DNA from: Pseudomonas entomophila
Lineage (GTDB): Bacteria > Pseudomonadota > Gammaproteobacteria > Pseudomonadales > Pseudomonadaceae
Assembly (NCBI RefSeq): GCF_018417595.1
Contig: NZ_CP070982.1
Coordinates: forward strand, 1,079,501-1,143,500
Length of the DNA: 64,000 nt
Direction: 5' to 3'
Shown here: positions 20,164 to 29,474 of the stretch, piece by piece
Numbering within the stretch: position 1 is the stretch's first letter
How the letters are laid out: each line of letters opens with the position of its first letter
Position numbers and translations under genes: made by a program
The notes under the pieces: model-generated
What the model saw: the letters and a program-made list of their open reading frames with translations, nothing else
The model's database searches: none
Told to the model about the DNA's origin: nothing

Positions 20164-21312
20164 ATGATCCGCAGCAAACTGCCGAATGTCGGCACGACCA
20201 TCTTCACCACCATGTCGCAACTGGCCATGCAGACCGGTGCGCTCAACCTCTCCCAGGGTTTCCCTGACTTCAACGGCCCCCAGGCCTTGCTCGATGCCGT
20301 TGGCCGCCATGTGGCCGCCGGGCATAACCAGTATTCGCCCATGACCGGCCTGCCAGCGTTGCGTCAGCAGGTGGCTGCGAAGGTCGCCCGGTTGTATGGC
20401 GTGAGCGTCGATGCCGACCTTGAAGTGACCATCACCCCGGGTGCCACCGAGGCGATCTTCTGCGCCATCCAGGCGGTGGTTCACGCCGGTGACGAAGTGA
20501 TCGTCTTCGACCCCTGCTATGACAGCTATGAGCCATCGGTGGAACTGGCCGGTGGACGCTGCGTGCATGTGCCGCTGTGCGACGGCAGCTTCAGCGTCGA
20601 CTGGCAGAAGTTCAGCGATGCCCTCAGCCCACGCACGCGCATGGTCATTCTCAACTCGCCGCACAACCCCAGCGGCGCGCTGATCAGCCGGGACGACCTG
20701 GACCAGCTGGCGAAGCTGATCGCCGACCGCGATATCTACCTGGTCAGCGACGAGGTCTACGAACACCTGATCTACGACGGCGTGCGCCACGCCAGTGTGC
20801 TGGCCCATCCGCAGCTTCACGCCCGGGCGTTCGTGGTCAGCTCGTTCGGCAAGACCTACCACGTCACTGGCTGGAAGACCGGCTATGTGATCGCGCCACC
20901 GGCGTTGAGCGCTGAATTGCGCAAGGTGCACCAGTACGTCAACTTCTGCGGCGTGACGCCCCTGCAATGCGCCTTGGCCGATTTCATGGCCGAACACCCT
21001 GAGCACATCGATGAGCTGCCGGCCTTCTACCAGGCCAAGCGTGACCTGTTCTGCGACTTGCTGCAGGATTCGCGTTTCACCTTTACCCGTACGCCGGGCA
21101 CCTATTTCCAACTGGTGGACTACTCGCAGATCCGGCCCGACCTGAACGATGTCGACATGGCCCTGTGGCTGACCCGCGAACATGGCGTGGCCAGTATTCC
21201 GGTATCGGTGTTCTACCAGCACCCCATCCCCGAGCAACGCCTGGTCCGCCTGTGCTTTGCCAAACGTGAGGAGACGCTGCAACAGGCAGCGGAGAAACTA
21301 TGCGCGATCTGA
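20164..21312 (+). CDS. PLP-dependent aminotransferase, methionine/glutamine-type (YbdL-like)
   Basis: A 382-residue fold-type I aminotransferase. The PLP lysine is Lys230 in SSFGKTYHVTGWKTG, with SDEVYEHLIYDG and NSPHNPSGA as further family motifs. The sequence and N-terminus (LPNVGTTIFTTMSQLA) fit the YbdL/MtnE group, which transaminates methionine or glutamine onto keto acids. The start at 20164 follows GAAAGAGG. The downstream nitrilase-family gene overlaps it by 13 bases; a glutamine-using aminotransferase makes alpha-ketoglutaramate, which an omega-amidase hydrolyses, so the pair forms a plausible two-step path. Confidence 0.88.
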   Translation: MIRSKLPNVGTTIFTTMSQLAMQTGALNLSQGFPDFNGPQALLDAVGRHVAAGHNQYSPMTGLPALRQQVAAKVARLYGVSVDADLEVTITPGATEAIFCAIQAVVHAGDEVIVFDPCYDSYEPSVELAGGRCVHVPLCDGSFSVDWQKFSDALSPRTRMVILNSPHNPSGALISRDDLDQLAKLIADRDIYLVSDEVYEHLIYDGVRHASVLAHPQLHARAFVVSSFGKTYHVTGWKTGYVIAPPALSAELRKVHQYVNFCGVTPLQCALADFMAEHPEHIDELPAFYQAKRDLFCDLLQDSRFTFTRTPGTYFQLVDYSQIRPDLNDVDMALWLTREHGVASIPVSVFYQHPIPEQRLVRLCFAKREETLQQAAEKLCAI

Positions 21313-22094
21313 GCCAACTGCCGAACCTGAAAATCGCCCTGGTGCAGACCACCCTGGCCTGGCACGACCGCGAGGCGAACTACGCGCATTTCGAGGAACT
21401 GATCGGGCAGGCCGGCGAGGTGGATCTGGTGGTGCTGCCGGAAATGTTCACCACCGGTTTCTCGATGGAGTCCGAAAGCCTCGCCGAACCAGAGAACGGC
21501 CCCACCTACAAGTGGCTCAAGGCCCAGGCGAAGAAAGCCAACGCGGTGATCACCGGCAGCGTGATCATCCAAGCCGCCGATGGCAGCCACCGCAACCGCC
21601 TGCTGTGGGCGCGGCCCGATGGCGAGATTCTGCATTACGACAAGCGTCACCTGTTCCGCATGGCCGGTGAGCACAAGCACTACACCCCCGGTGAACGCCA
21701 GGTGCAGTTCGAGATCAAGGGTTGGCGAGTACGCCCGCTGATCTGCTACGACCTGCGCTTCCCGGTGTGGAGCCGCGATGCCCAGGACACCGACCTGCTG
21801 CTGTACACCGCCAACTGGCCAGCGGCGCGGCGCTTGCACTGGAACCGCCTGCTGCCGGCACGGGGCATCGAGAACCTGTGCTTCGTGGCGGCGGTGAACC
21901 GGGTGGGCACCGATGGCAAGGGCTTCGCCTATTCCGGCGACAGCCAGGTGCTGGACTTCCAGGGTGAGAGCCTGTTGAGCGCGGGGGAGGCTGACGGCGT
22001 GTTTACCGTAGTGCTGCGAGCGGCGGAGCTGGCGGCGTATCGTGCCCGGTTCCCGGCGAACCTGGATGCCGATACCTTCGAATTGAATTATTGA
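21300..22094 (+). CDS. Omega-amidase, nitrilase superfamily (YafV-like)
   Basis: A 264-residue carbon-nitrogen hydrolase. The catalytic triad is Glu48 (LPEMFTTGF), Lys115 (YDKRHLF) and Cys149 (LICYDLRFP). The FSMESES stretch and overall length fit the YafV/Nit2 omega-amidases, which release ammonia from alpha-ketoglutaramate or alpha-ketosuccinamate. It overlaps the preceding aminotransferase by 13 bases, so translation is coupled. Substrate remains an inference from family and context. Confidence 0.87.
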   Translation: MRDLSQLPNLKIALVQTTLAWHDREANYAHFEELIGQAGEVDLVVLPEMFTTGFSMESESLAEPENGPTYKWLKAQAKKANAVITGSVIIQAADGSHRNRLLWARPDGEILHYDKRHLFRMAGEHKHYTPGERQVQFEIKGWRVRPLICYDLRFPVWSRDAQDTDLLLYTANWPAARRLHWNRLLPARGIENLCFVAAVNRVGTDGKGFAYSGDSQVLDFQGESLLSAGEADGVFTVVLRAAELAAYRARFPANLDADTFELNY

Positions 22095-22099
22095 GGCAG

Positions 22100-22160
22100 T
22101 TCGCCGGCAAGCCGGCTCCTACAAAGGCATATGACCTGTAGAAGCCGGCTTGCCGGCGAA
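22100..22160. repeat. REP inverted pair, GCCGGC stem type
   Basis: TTCGCCGGCAAGCCGGCTCC... and its inverted copy ...AGCCGGCTTGCCGGCGAA are separated by about 13 bases, with one mismatch between arms. It lies between the convergent omega-amidase gene and piuB. Confidence 0.85.
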
Positions 22161-22171
22161 CAGTCGCAAGA

Positions 22172-24736
22172 TCAGTACACGTCCCGCCGATACCGCCCAT
22201 CCTCGATCAGCTGTTGCACGACATCTTCCCCCAGAATCCCGCCTATCGCTGCATCCACGCCTGCGGCCATCCCTTGCAGGCTGCCACAGACATACACGCA
22301 AGCGCCCTCATCGATCCAGCGCTTGAACTCGGCGGCGTGCTGCAGCAGCACATCCTGCACATAGACCTTCTCCGCCTGGTCCCGTGAAAACGCCAGGTCC
22401 AGCCGTTGCAGGTCGCCATCTCGCAGCCAGCCTTGCAGTTCGTCGCCGCACAGTAGGTCATGGGCCTGGTTGCGTTCACCGAACAGCAGCCAGTTGCGTT
22501 GCTCGCCGGCCGCGATTCGTGCCCTGAGCAAGCTGCGCAGCCCGGCCAGGCCAGTACCGTTGCCGATCAGAACCATGGGGGCGGAAGCCTCGGGCAGGTG
22601 GAAACCACTGTTGCGCCGCAGGCGCAGGCTCACCGTGCCGTCCAGCGGCAGGTACTCCGTCAGCCACCCTGAACCCAGGCCCAGGCTGCCGTCGGGGTGG
22701 CGCTCCTGGCGCACGATCAGTTCCAGCACGCCATCGCTGGCGATGGAGGCGATCGAGTACTCGCGCGCAGCCAGCGGGATCAATGCATCGACCAACGCCT
22801 GGGCGTGCAGGCCGACCAAATGCTCGCGACTCTGCGGCAACTGGCGACTAGCCAGGGCCTGGGCGAGGGTTTCGTTCAGGCCGTCCCGTTGCACGGGGCT
22901 TTCTGGAGGCAGTCCGAGCCCGGCGAGGAAGGCGTCGACATGTACCTGGCGGTGGCGAGGCAGAATTTCTACCAGGTCTCCGGCTTCCCAGGTTACAGCG
23001 GCGGGAGGTAGCAGGCCGAGCAGGTAGACAGGGGCGCCCTGGCTACCAGGATTGAGCAGCTCTTTTCGGGTCAGGCGCCAGTTGTCGAAACGCGGAGGCT
23101 GCCAGGCGCCCACCGGGCGGGCGCCGGTGAGCTGGGCCAGTTCCTGCTGCCATTGTTGCAGCGCGGTGGGGTCGGCGTTGTCCACTTCAACCGCGCCGAA
23201 GGCGCTGCTGGCGCCACGTTCACCGAGCCAGGCCTGCAGGCGCCGGGCGAAGCCACAGAAGTGCGGGTACTGACGGTCGCCCAAGGCGAGCAAGGCATAG
23301 TCCAGATGCTCCAGTGCCCAGGGCTGGCCCAGCACCTTGCGTTCGAAGGCGCGGGCGCTGTCCGGCGCCTCGCCATCACCGAAGGTGCTGACCACGAACA
23401 GCGCGCGCTTGGCCTGGCGCAGTTCCTGCTCGCCCAGTTCCCCCAGCGGGCGTACTTGCACCGGCAGCCCGGCGGCCTGCAACTGGCCCGCGCTCTGCCA
23501 GGCCAATCGCTCGGCGAAGCCGCTCTGGCTGGCGAAGCCGATCAGCCAGCTGTCGCCACTGCTCGCGCCGGTGTCCACCGCACCGCGGGCGGCGCGGACC
23601 TGGCGCTTCTTGCGGCGGCGGTCGAGGTACAGCAGCCAGCCGGTGACGAAGAACAGCGGCATGGTCAGGCTGGCGAGGGTGACGATGATCCGCCCCGGCA
23701 GGCCGAAATAGCTGCCCACGTGCAGGGCGTAGACACTCTGCAGCAGCTGGGCCTTGAATGATTTGTCGGTGTAGCGCTCGTGGCGCTTGACCTGGCCGGT
23801 GGCTGGGTCGAGGGTCAGGGTGTTGAACGCGCGCTCATGGTCGGCGCCGTCGAGCAGGTAGAACAAGGTCGCCGGTTGTCCGCCTGCGGGCGGAAGACGC
23901 AAGTTGTAGGTCAGAAGGTCAGGGCCAGCGGCTTCCTTCAGGTTGGCCCAGATGGCGTCGTAGTCGACCACCAGCGGTGGTGCGTTCTTGTCGACCTTGG
24001 GCGGGCCATGGCGGCCGCCACGGCCTTCACCGCGTTTCTGCTCTCCGGCGGCCGGCTTGTCGGCCAACAGTGTGTTCAGGCCTTCGCGGTACCACTCATA
24101 GGACCAGAACAGCCCGGTCAGGGCGAACAGCAGGTAGAACAGCAGGCACCAGGTACCGAATACCGCGTGCAGGTCCCAGTTGAACGCGCGGCCTTTCTTT
24201 GCCCAGTCCAGGGTCAGCCAGGCTCGCCAGTTCAGCGCTTGGCGCGGCCAGCGCAGGTACAGGCCGGAAAGGCAGAAGAAGATCAGCATCAGGGTGCAGG
24301 CACCGGTGATCTGCCGGCCGGTGTCGCCCATGGCCAGGAAGCGGTGCAGGTTGAGCACGAAGTCGAAGAAACCCAACCCCGCGACTTCACCCTTGAGTTC
24401 GCCGGTGTATGGGTCGGCATAGCGCAGCTCGCCACGGCGCTTGCCTGGGGGCGGGGTAAAGAAGATCCGCGCGGCGTTGCCTTCGCGGGTATCCACCCAG
24501 AGCATCGAAACGGTATCGCCTTGCGCGCTCTCCACCCGGCGTACCAGCTCGGCCGGTGGCAGCACGCCCTCCTGGCGTACCTCGACCTTGAGCACATCGG
24601 CATTGAATGCGCGCAGCAGTTCTTCCTGGAACGACCAGATGGCGCCGGTGATGCCCATCAGCGCCAGCACCAGGCCTGCGGTGATGCCAAAGAACCAGTG
24701 CAATTGGAACAGCGTCTTCTTCACCACATCGATCAC
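22172..24736 (-). CDS. piuB: PepSY/flavodoxin/ferredoxin-NADP reductase fusion, iron-uptake oxidoreductase
   Basis: An 854-residue membrane flavoprotein. The N-terminal part (about 1-380) is a PepSY-associated transmembrane region beginning [25 protein letters not shown], with further helices. A flavodoxin-like FMN domain follows from about 394 ([11 protein letters not shown]), then an FAD-binding domain from about 558 and an NADPH-binding domain ([16 protein letters not shown] near 718, [11 protein letters not shown] near 815) that ends in RRDVY as in sulfite reductase flavoproteins. Such a chain could move electrons from NADPH across the inner membrane to reduce ferric siderophore. It lies next to the TonB receptor gene piuA, the arrangement of the P. 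aeruginosa piu locus. The start is GTG at 24736. Confidence 0.88.
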   Translation of the reverse strand: MIDVVKKTLFQLHWFFGITAGLVLALMGITGAIWSFQEELLRAFNADVLKVEVRQEGVLPPAELVRRVESAQGDTVSMLWVDTREGNAARIFFTPPPGKRRGELRYADPYTGELKGEVAGLGFFDFVLNLHRFLAMGDTGRQITGACTLMLIFFCLSGLYLRWPRQALNWRAWLTLDWAKKGRAFNWDLHAVFGTWCLLFYLLFALTGLFWSYEWYREGLNTLLADKPAAGEQKRGEGRGGRHGPPKVDKNAPPLVVDYDAIWANLKEAAGPDLLTYNLRLPPAGGQPATLFYLLDGADHERAFNTLTLDPATGQVKRHERYTDKSFKAQLLQSVYALHVGSYFGLPGRIIVTLASLTMPLFFVTGWLLYLDRRRKKRQVRAARGAVDTGASSGDSWLIGFASQSGFAERLAWQSAGQLQAAGLPVQVRPLGELGEQELRQAKRALFVVSTFGDGEAPDSARAFERKVLGQPWALEHLDYALLALGDRQYPHFCGFARRLQAWLGERGASSAFGAVEVDNADPTALQQWQQELAQLTGARPVGAWQPPRFDNWRLTRKELLNPGSQGAPVYLLGLLPPAAVTWEAGDLVEILPRHRQVHVDAFLAGLGLPPESPVQRDGLNETLAQALASRQLPQSREHLVGLHAQALVDALIPLAAREYSIASIASDGVLELIVRQERHPDGSLGLGSGWLTEYLPLDGTVSLRLRRNSGFHLPEASAPMVLIGNGTGLAGLRSLLRARIAAGEQRNWLLFGERNQAHDLLCGDELQGWLRDGDLQRLDLAFSRDQAEKVYVQDVLLQHAAEFKRWIDEGACVYVCGSLQGMAAGVDAAIGGILGEDVVQQLIEDGRYRRDVY

Positions 24737-24787
24737 CTTGTGTTGCCGCCAGAGCCCGCGCGGCGTGCATTATGCCTTGATACGCAA

Positions 24788-24817
24788 AAGCCCCGTCCAT
24801 AACCATGGACGGGGCTT
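24788..24817 (-). terminator. Terminator after piuA
   Basis: AAGCCCCGTCCAT and ATGGACGGGGCTT form a perfect 13-base stem with a 4-base loop. On the minus strand it is followed by TTTT, so it ends piuA transcription before piuB. Confidence 0.85.
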
Positions 24818-24830
24818 GGGGGGGCCACCT

Positions 24831-27125
24831 TTAGAAGTGCACGCTGGTGGTCAGCAGTGCGGTCCGGCCCGCCGCCTGGTTGGCGAAGTGGGTGGAGAAG
24901 GCCTTGTCGTAGTAGACCTCGTTGGTGAGGTTCTGCACGTTCAGTTGCAAGTCGATGTTCTTGGTCAGCTTGTAGGCGGCCATGGCGTCATAGCGCACGT
25001 AGCTGTCGACCATGGTGGTGTTGGCCACGTTGCCGTACACGTCATCCACGTAGAAGGCGCCGCCACCGATGGTGAACTTCGGCGTGACCTGGTAGGTGGT
25101 CCACAGGCTGGCGCTGTTGTTCGGCGTGTTCGGCAGCTGGTTGCCGTCGTTGGCCTTGCCCAGCGCACCGCCGTCGATCTGGCGGGCCTGCATGTAGGTG
25201 TAGCCGGCGAACACCTGCCACTTCTCGGTGATCTTGCCGCTGGCCGACAGCTCGATGCCCTGCACGCGGGTTTCGCCGACGTTTTCGTAAGTCGTGGTGC
25301 CGACCTGCACGCGGGCGTTTTCCTTCTCGGTGCGGAACAGCGCGGCGGTCAGGGCCAGGCGCTCGTCAAGCAGGTCCCACTTGGTGCCGATTTCGTAGTT
25401 GGTGGTCTCTTCCGGCTCCATGTCGCTGCTCAGCAGGTTGCCGGAGCGGTCGGTGGTGTTGCCCAGCGGGTTGCCTTCCATGCCTTCGCCGAGCGAAGCG
25501 CCTGGCGGGGTGGCGGAGGTGGCGTAGGATACATAGATGCTGCCGTTGTCGGCCGGCTTCCAGACCACGCCCAGTTGGCCGGTGATGAACTCGCTGGTGT
25601 CGCTGCCCTTGGAGGCAACACCCTGCTTGTTGACCACGGTGGTGCCGGAGGCGTCGTAGCCACGGTACTGGGTGTCGAAGTGGTCATAGCGCAGGCCCAT
25701 GTTCACCAGCCACTGCGGAGTCAGCTCCAGGGTGTCGAACACGTACAGCGCACGGGTGTTGCTCTTGGTGTCGGTACCGGCGTAGTTGCGGGCGATGGAG
25801 CCATTCCACGGATCGTCCGGGTTCGGGTTGCTCAGCGAGGTGCAGTTGTAGCCGCTGTTGGCGCCAATCAGGCCTGGGTTGCAGGTCGTGGCCGTTGCAC
25901 CGCGGGTGTTGGTGTCGACATCGTAAGTGGAGCGCTTGCTTTCCTCGCGGCTCAGCTCGATACCCGTGGAGAAGCTGTTCTTCAGGCCGCCCACGTAGAA
26001 CTCGCCGAACAGGTCGGTCTGGTTGGTGGTGGTGGCGGTGTTGCCCACGCGGGTGTTGGCCCGGCGCCAGACGCTGCCGTTGTTGACGTTGCCCTTGCTG
26101 TCGTCGGGTTGCGTGAGGATGTAGTCCTGCATGCTGTTGCCGTGGCGCAGGGTGTTCTTGATGGTCAGCGCGTCGGTCAGGTCGTGCTCGATGGCGAAGG
26201 TGGCGATGTCCACGCGCGACTTGCGGAAGTCGCGGCCGGTCAGGCCGTAGAAGTTGTCGTGGTCGCCACCGGCGTAAGGTTTGCTCGGGTGGGCCGAGGT
26301 ACGGTTGCCGGTGCCACCTGCTGGCACGGTGTACGGGATGCCCGAGTCCGGCAGGTCGTCGCTTTCCAGGTGGTAGTAGTCGAGGTTGACGCGGGTCGGC
26401 GTGCCCAGGCCGAAGGCCAGGGACGGGGCGATGCCCCAGCGGTCGTAGTTGACCTTGTCGCGGCCGGCCACGTTGCTCTCGTGGGTCATCAGGTTGAGGC
26501 GCCCGGCCACGCTGTCGCTGAACTGGTAGTTGCCGTCGAAGGTGTAGCGCTGGGTCTGGTCGCTGCCCCAGGTCCAGGCGCCGTCCAGCGAGTTGCCCAG
26601 GTGCGCGCGCTTGCTCACCAGGTTGATGGTGCCGCCGGCGGCGCCGCGGCCACCGATGGCCGAGTTCGGACCCTTGGCCACTTCCACCGATTCGATGGCG
26701 AAGATTTCACGGGTTTGCGCGCCGGTGTCGCGCACGCCGTCCAGGTACGTGTCGCCTTGGGCGTCGAAGCCGCGAATGAAGGGGCGGTCGCCCTGCGGGT
26801 TACCGCCTTCGCCGGCGCCGAAGGTGATGCCCGGCACGGTGCGCAGGGCGTCCTGCAGGTTAAGGGCGTTGGTGTCCTTGATCACCTGCTGCGGGATCAC
26901 GGTGACCGAACGCGGGGTGTCCACCAGCGGCGCGGTGTACTTCTGCGACGCGGCCTTCTCGACCTTGTACTCGGTGCTTGCCTGCTCGGCCTTGCCGTTG
27001 ATGCTGGTGGCATCGAGGGTGACGGCGGCAGGATCGGCGGCATAGGCGGAGGTGGCGGTGATCGCCATGCCGATGGCAGAAACGAGCAGACGAGGTGAAC
27101 TCACAGCGGTTGGCACGTGACGCAT
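24831..27125 (-). CDS. piuA: TonB-dependent catecholate-type siderophore receptor PiuA
   Basis: A 764-residue outer-membrane receptor. A signal peptide ends at SAYA-AD, and the plug domain starts with RSVTVIPQQVIKDTNALNLQDALRTVPGITFGAGEGGN, the opening found in Fiu/PiuA receptors. The 22-strand barrel follows and ends with aromatic Phe (SVHF). It takes up iron-siderophore complexes with TonB energy. The ATG at 27125 is used because it gives a clean signal peptide (MRHVPTAVSSPRLLVSAIGMA); an in-frame GTG at 27206 would add 27 non-signal residues. It is divergent from piuC over a 220-base regulatory gap. Confidence 0.92.
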   Translation of the reverse strand: MRHVPTAVSSPRLLVSAIGMAITATSAYAADPAAVTLDATSINGKAEQASTEYKVEKAASQKYTAPLVDTPRSVTVIPQQVIKDTNALNLQDALRTVPGITFGAGEGGNPQGDRPFIRGFDAQGDTYLDGVRDTGAQTREIFAIESVEVAKGPNSAIGGRGAAGGTINLVSKRAHLGNSLDGAWTWGSDQTQRYTFDGNYQFSDSVAGRLNLMTHESNVAGRDKVNYDRWGIAPSLAFGLGTPTRVNLDYYHLESDDLPDSGIPYTVPAGGTGNRTSAHPSKPYAGGDHDNFYGLTGRDFRKSRVDIATFAIEHDLTDALTIKNTLRHGNSMQDYILTQPDDSKGNVNNGSVWRRANTRVGNTATTTNQTDLFGEFYVGGLKNSFSTGIELSREESKRSTYDVDTNTRGATATTCNPGLIGANSGYNCTSLSNPNPDDPWNGSIARNYAGTDTKSNTRALYVFDTLELTPQWLVNMGLRYDHFDTQYRGYDASGTTVVNKQGVASKGSDTSEFITGQLGVVWKPADNGSIYVSYATSATPPGASLGEGMEGNPLGNTTDRSGNLLSSDMEPEETTNYEIGTKWDLLDERLALTAALFRTEKENARVQVGTTTYENVGETRVQGIELSASGKITEKWQVFAGYTYMQARQIDGGALGKANDGNQLPNTPNNSASLWTTYQVTPKFTIGGGAFYVDDVYGNVANTTMVDSYVRYDAMAAYKLTKNIDLQLNVQNLTNEVYYDKAFSTHFANQAAGRTALLTTSVHF

Positions 27126-27164
27126 TGTTGTAGACCTTCCCCAAGGTATGAAGGCCGCGGATGT

Positions 27165-27319
27165 TAATGTAAGCGAATGTAAGGAACAATTGAGAAGCGT
27201 TACCATTCGACAGAAATTTACATTCTTTACAATTTCACCTTACGGTTTTTACGGGCTCATACGTCGCGGCGGGATCAGGGGGGCTTGTGATCCGTAAAAG
27301 GTAATCAATATCATTGGCG
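27165..27319. promoter_or_regulatory. piuA-piuC divergent regulatory region with candidate Fur box and GTAA/TTAC repeats
   Basis: Read on the minus strand, 27301-27317 contains AATGATATTGATTACC, which matches 13 of 16 bases of the central Fur consensus. Elsewhere the gap has GTAAG repeated at 27169 and 27179 (10-base step) and TTTAC at 27217, 27226 and 27248, which look like direct-repeat sites for a response regulator. Both calls are by eye. Confidence 0.5.
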
Positions 27320-27348
27320 GCTCTCTCTCCGCATCAGGTGCCATTGCC

Positions 27349-28029
27349 ATGCTGCTTCACATTCCCGGGCTGTTCGATGCCGACGAAATCTCGCGTATCC
27401 GCGAAGCCCTGGAACAGGCCGACTGGGCCGATGGCAAAGTCACGGCCGGCTATCAGTCGGCCAAGGCCAAGCACAACCTGCAACTGCCCGAGGGGCATGC
27501 CCTGGCCAAGGAAATCGGCAATGCTTTGATCGACCGACTGTGGCGCAACCCGCTGTTCATGTCGGCGGCGCTGCCGCACAAGGTGTTCCCGCCGCTGGTC
27601 AATTGCTACCGCGAGGGCGGCAACTTCGGCTTCCACATCGACAATGCCCTGCGCCAGCCCAAGGGCAGCCCGGAGCGCATCCGCACCGACCTGTCCTCGA
27701 CCCTGTTTCTCAGCGACCCGGACAGCTATGACGGCGGCGAACTGGTGATCCAGGACACCTTTGGCGTGCAGCAGGTCAAGCTGGCGGCCGGCGACATGGT
27801 GCTGTACCCCGGCACCAGCCTGCACAAGGTCAACCCGGTTACCCGTGGCGCGCGCTACGCGGCGTTCTTCTGGACCCAGAGCCTGGTGCGCGAGGACAGC
27901 CAGCGCACCCTGCTGTTCGAGATGGACAACGCCATCCGCCAGCTCACCGCCGATGTGCCGGAGCATCCGTCGCTGCTGCAACTGACCGGCACCTACCACA
28001 ACCTGCTGCGCCGCTGGGCCGAGGTCTGA
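27349..28029 (+). CDS. piuC: PKHD-type Fe(II)/2-oxoglutarate hydroxylase PiuC
   Basis: A 226-residue dioxygenase of the PKHX/YbiX family. The iron ligands are His96 and Asp98 (FHIDNA) and His159 (TSLHKV), and Arg169 is placed to bind 2-oxoglutarate. These proteins accompany Fiu/PiuA receptors and are thought to modify siderophore or a related ligand; the substrate is not settled. The gene is divergent from piuA and overlooks a candidate Fur box. A Sel1-repeat gene follows after 3 bases. Confidence 0.94.
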   Translation: MLLHIPGLFDADEISRIREALEQADWADGKVTAGYQSAKAKHNLQLPEGHALAKEIGNALIDRLWRNPLFMSAALPHKVFPPLVNCYREGGNFGFHIDNALRQPKGSPERIRTDLSSTLFLSDPDSYDGGELVIQDTFGVQQVKLAAGDMVLYPGTSLHKVNPVTRGARYAAFFWTQSLVREDSQRTLLFEMDNAIRQLTADVPEHPSLLQLTGTYHNLLRRWAEV

Positions 28030-28032
28030 ACC

Positions 28033-28794
28033 GTGTCCTATCCGTTGCGCCGTGAACACGTGGTGGATGTCGCCGGGTTGCAGGCGATGCTCGAGCACAG
28101 CCCTGGCCAAGCCGCCCAGGCGATCCTGGCGGCGGCGGGGCAGGGTGTGGTCGAGGCGCAGTTGCTGCTGGGGCAGATCCTGCTGGATGGGCGGGGGATC
28201 GAGCAGGATGCGTTGGTCGCCAGGCGCTGGTTCGCCATCGCCGCTCAAGCGGGTAGTGCGATGGCGCACAACATGCTTGGCCGGTGCCTGGAGCATGGCT
28301 GGGGTGGTGAAGTGAGCCTGGCGCAAGCGGCCATTCACTATGCGCGCGCGGCTGATGCTGGGCTGGACTGGGGCCTGTACAACCTGGGCAACCTGTTGGC
28401 CACCGGGCGCGGGGTTCCGGCCAACCAGGCCCAAGCGTTGGCGTGCTATGAAAAGGCGGCGCACATGGGGCATGCCAAGTCGATGAACCTCTACGGGCGC
28501 TATCTGGAACAGGGCATCGCCACTGTCGCCAGCCCGGCCCGTGCCGTGCGTTGGTATCGGCGCTCCGCCGAAGCGGGGGATTTCCGGGGGATGTTCAGCC
28601 TGGCGATGGTGCTGGCCGAGCGCGGGGCACTGGCGGACGCGTGCGTCTGGTTGGCACGTGCCCGGGCTCAGGGCAACCTGGCATTCCTGCGCAGCAGCGT
28701 GGCAACCCTGCTTGCCGCTGGGCCTTTGCTGTCAGAGCAGGCTATAGGATTCATGAATGAAATCAGCAGGCGCGAGGAAGTTTCGCCTGCTTAA
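28033..28794 (+). CDS. Sel1-repeat (TPR-like) protein of the piu locus
   Basis: A 253-residue soluble protein built of Sel1-type repeats, such as ARRWFAIAAQAGSAMAHNMLGRCLEHGWG and ALACYEKAAHMGHAKSMNLYGRYLEQG. Such repeats form protein-binding solenoids. I see no signal peptide. The start is GTG at 28033, 3 bases after piuC, so the two are translationally coupled. The same gene order (receptor, hydroxylase, Sel1 protein) is found in P. aeruginosa. Its partner is unknown. Confidence 0.87.
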   Translation: MSYPLRREHVVDVAGLQAMLEHSPGQAAQAILAAAGQGVVEAQLLLGQILLDGRGIEQDALVARRWFAIAAQAGSAMAHNMLGRCLEHGWGGEVSLAQAAIHYARAADAGLDWGLYNLGNLLATGRGVPANQAQALACYEKAAHMGHAKSMNLYGRYLEQGIATVASPARAVRWYRRSAEAGDFRGMFSLAMVLAERGALADACVWLARARAQGNLAFLRSSVATLLAAGPLLSEQAIGFMNEISRREEVSPA

Positions 28795-28852
28795 AGTGTG
28801 AAAAGCATACGCAGATAGTTGCCCTTTCTCAGCTTCGCCAAGGGCAACACTC

Positions 28853-29383
28853 ATGCGCTACATCCAAGACCGCTCCTTCATCGCAACCCTGACTTCAGTG
28901 ACACCCGATTATCCGGGGCATCTCGACTCCGTCGAGGGGACACCCCGCGAGCGCCGCAATGCCTGGCTGACCGTGACATCCCCGGGGGCCATCGAGACCC
29001 AGCAGCGCTTCTGGTTCGGCTACTTCGAAGGGCGCGATGCCGGCTACCAGGTGCGTACGCTGGAGTCGGCACCGGGGGGCTCGCACTACGCCATCTGGGA
29101 TCTGGACTTTCAGAACTATATTGGCTACTACCCGTCGAGCAAGTCCCCGACCCTCTGGCGGGTGCGGGTTGACGGTACCAAGTTGAAACAGCCCGAACAA
29201 CGCCTGTACCAAGGGGTGACACTCGCTGCGCCAGCCCTTGCCATGCTCAGTGTGGCGAACAGGCCGGCCTGGGACGACCATTATGTCGGGGTGAACAAGC
29301 CAAACCCGCTGATATTCAAGATGGATGTGCTGCAAGTGAATGTGGCGGTGTTCGATCATCCTGCGAAGTTCAGGCAACGTTAA
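28853..29383 (+). CDS. Unknown protein, first of a paralogous pair
   Basis: A 176-residue protein with no domain I can name. It shares with its neighbour at 29475-29996 the N-terminal RSFIATL / QSFIARL, YPG about 10 residues later, FWFG / LWFG in the middle, and NYIGYY...LWRV / GYLGFY...LWRL near two thirds. Aromatic residues are frequent, and the repeated (Y/G)xxGxY...LWR pattern recalls beta-rich or beta-trefoil-like proteins, which is only a guess. There is no signal peptide or transmembrane segment. The ATG at 28853 begins the similarity to the paralog. Confidence 0.75.
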   Translation: MRYIQDRSFIATLTSVTPDYPGHLDSVEGTPRERRNAWLTVTSPGAIETQQRFWFGYFEGRDAGYQVRTLESAPGGSHYAIWDLDFQNYIGYYPSSKSPTLWRVRVDGTKLKQPEQRLYQGVTLAAPALAMLSVANRPAWDDHYVGVNKPNPLIFKMDVLQVNVAVFDHPAKFRQR

Positions 29384-29474
29384 GTGGGATATCGGTGTCA
29401 TGAGGGGCGGATTACCCGCTTAGCACCCGTGGGCACGCAGAGCATGCTGCGGTGACTTTTCACGGAGACACCTC

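Noticed and set aside
24441..27098. An 885-codon open frame on the plus strand opposite piuA.
   Set aside because: It lacks recognisable domains, is made of low-complexity Val/Gly/Ala/Arg sequence, and mirrors the codon pattern of the real receptor gene on the other strand.
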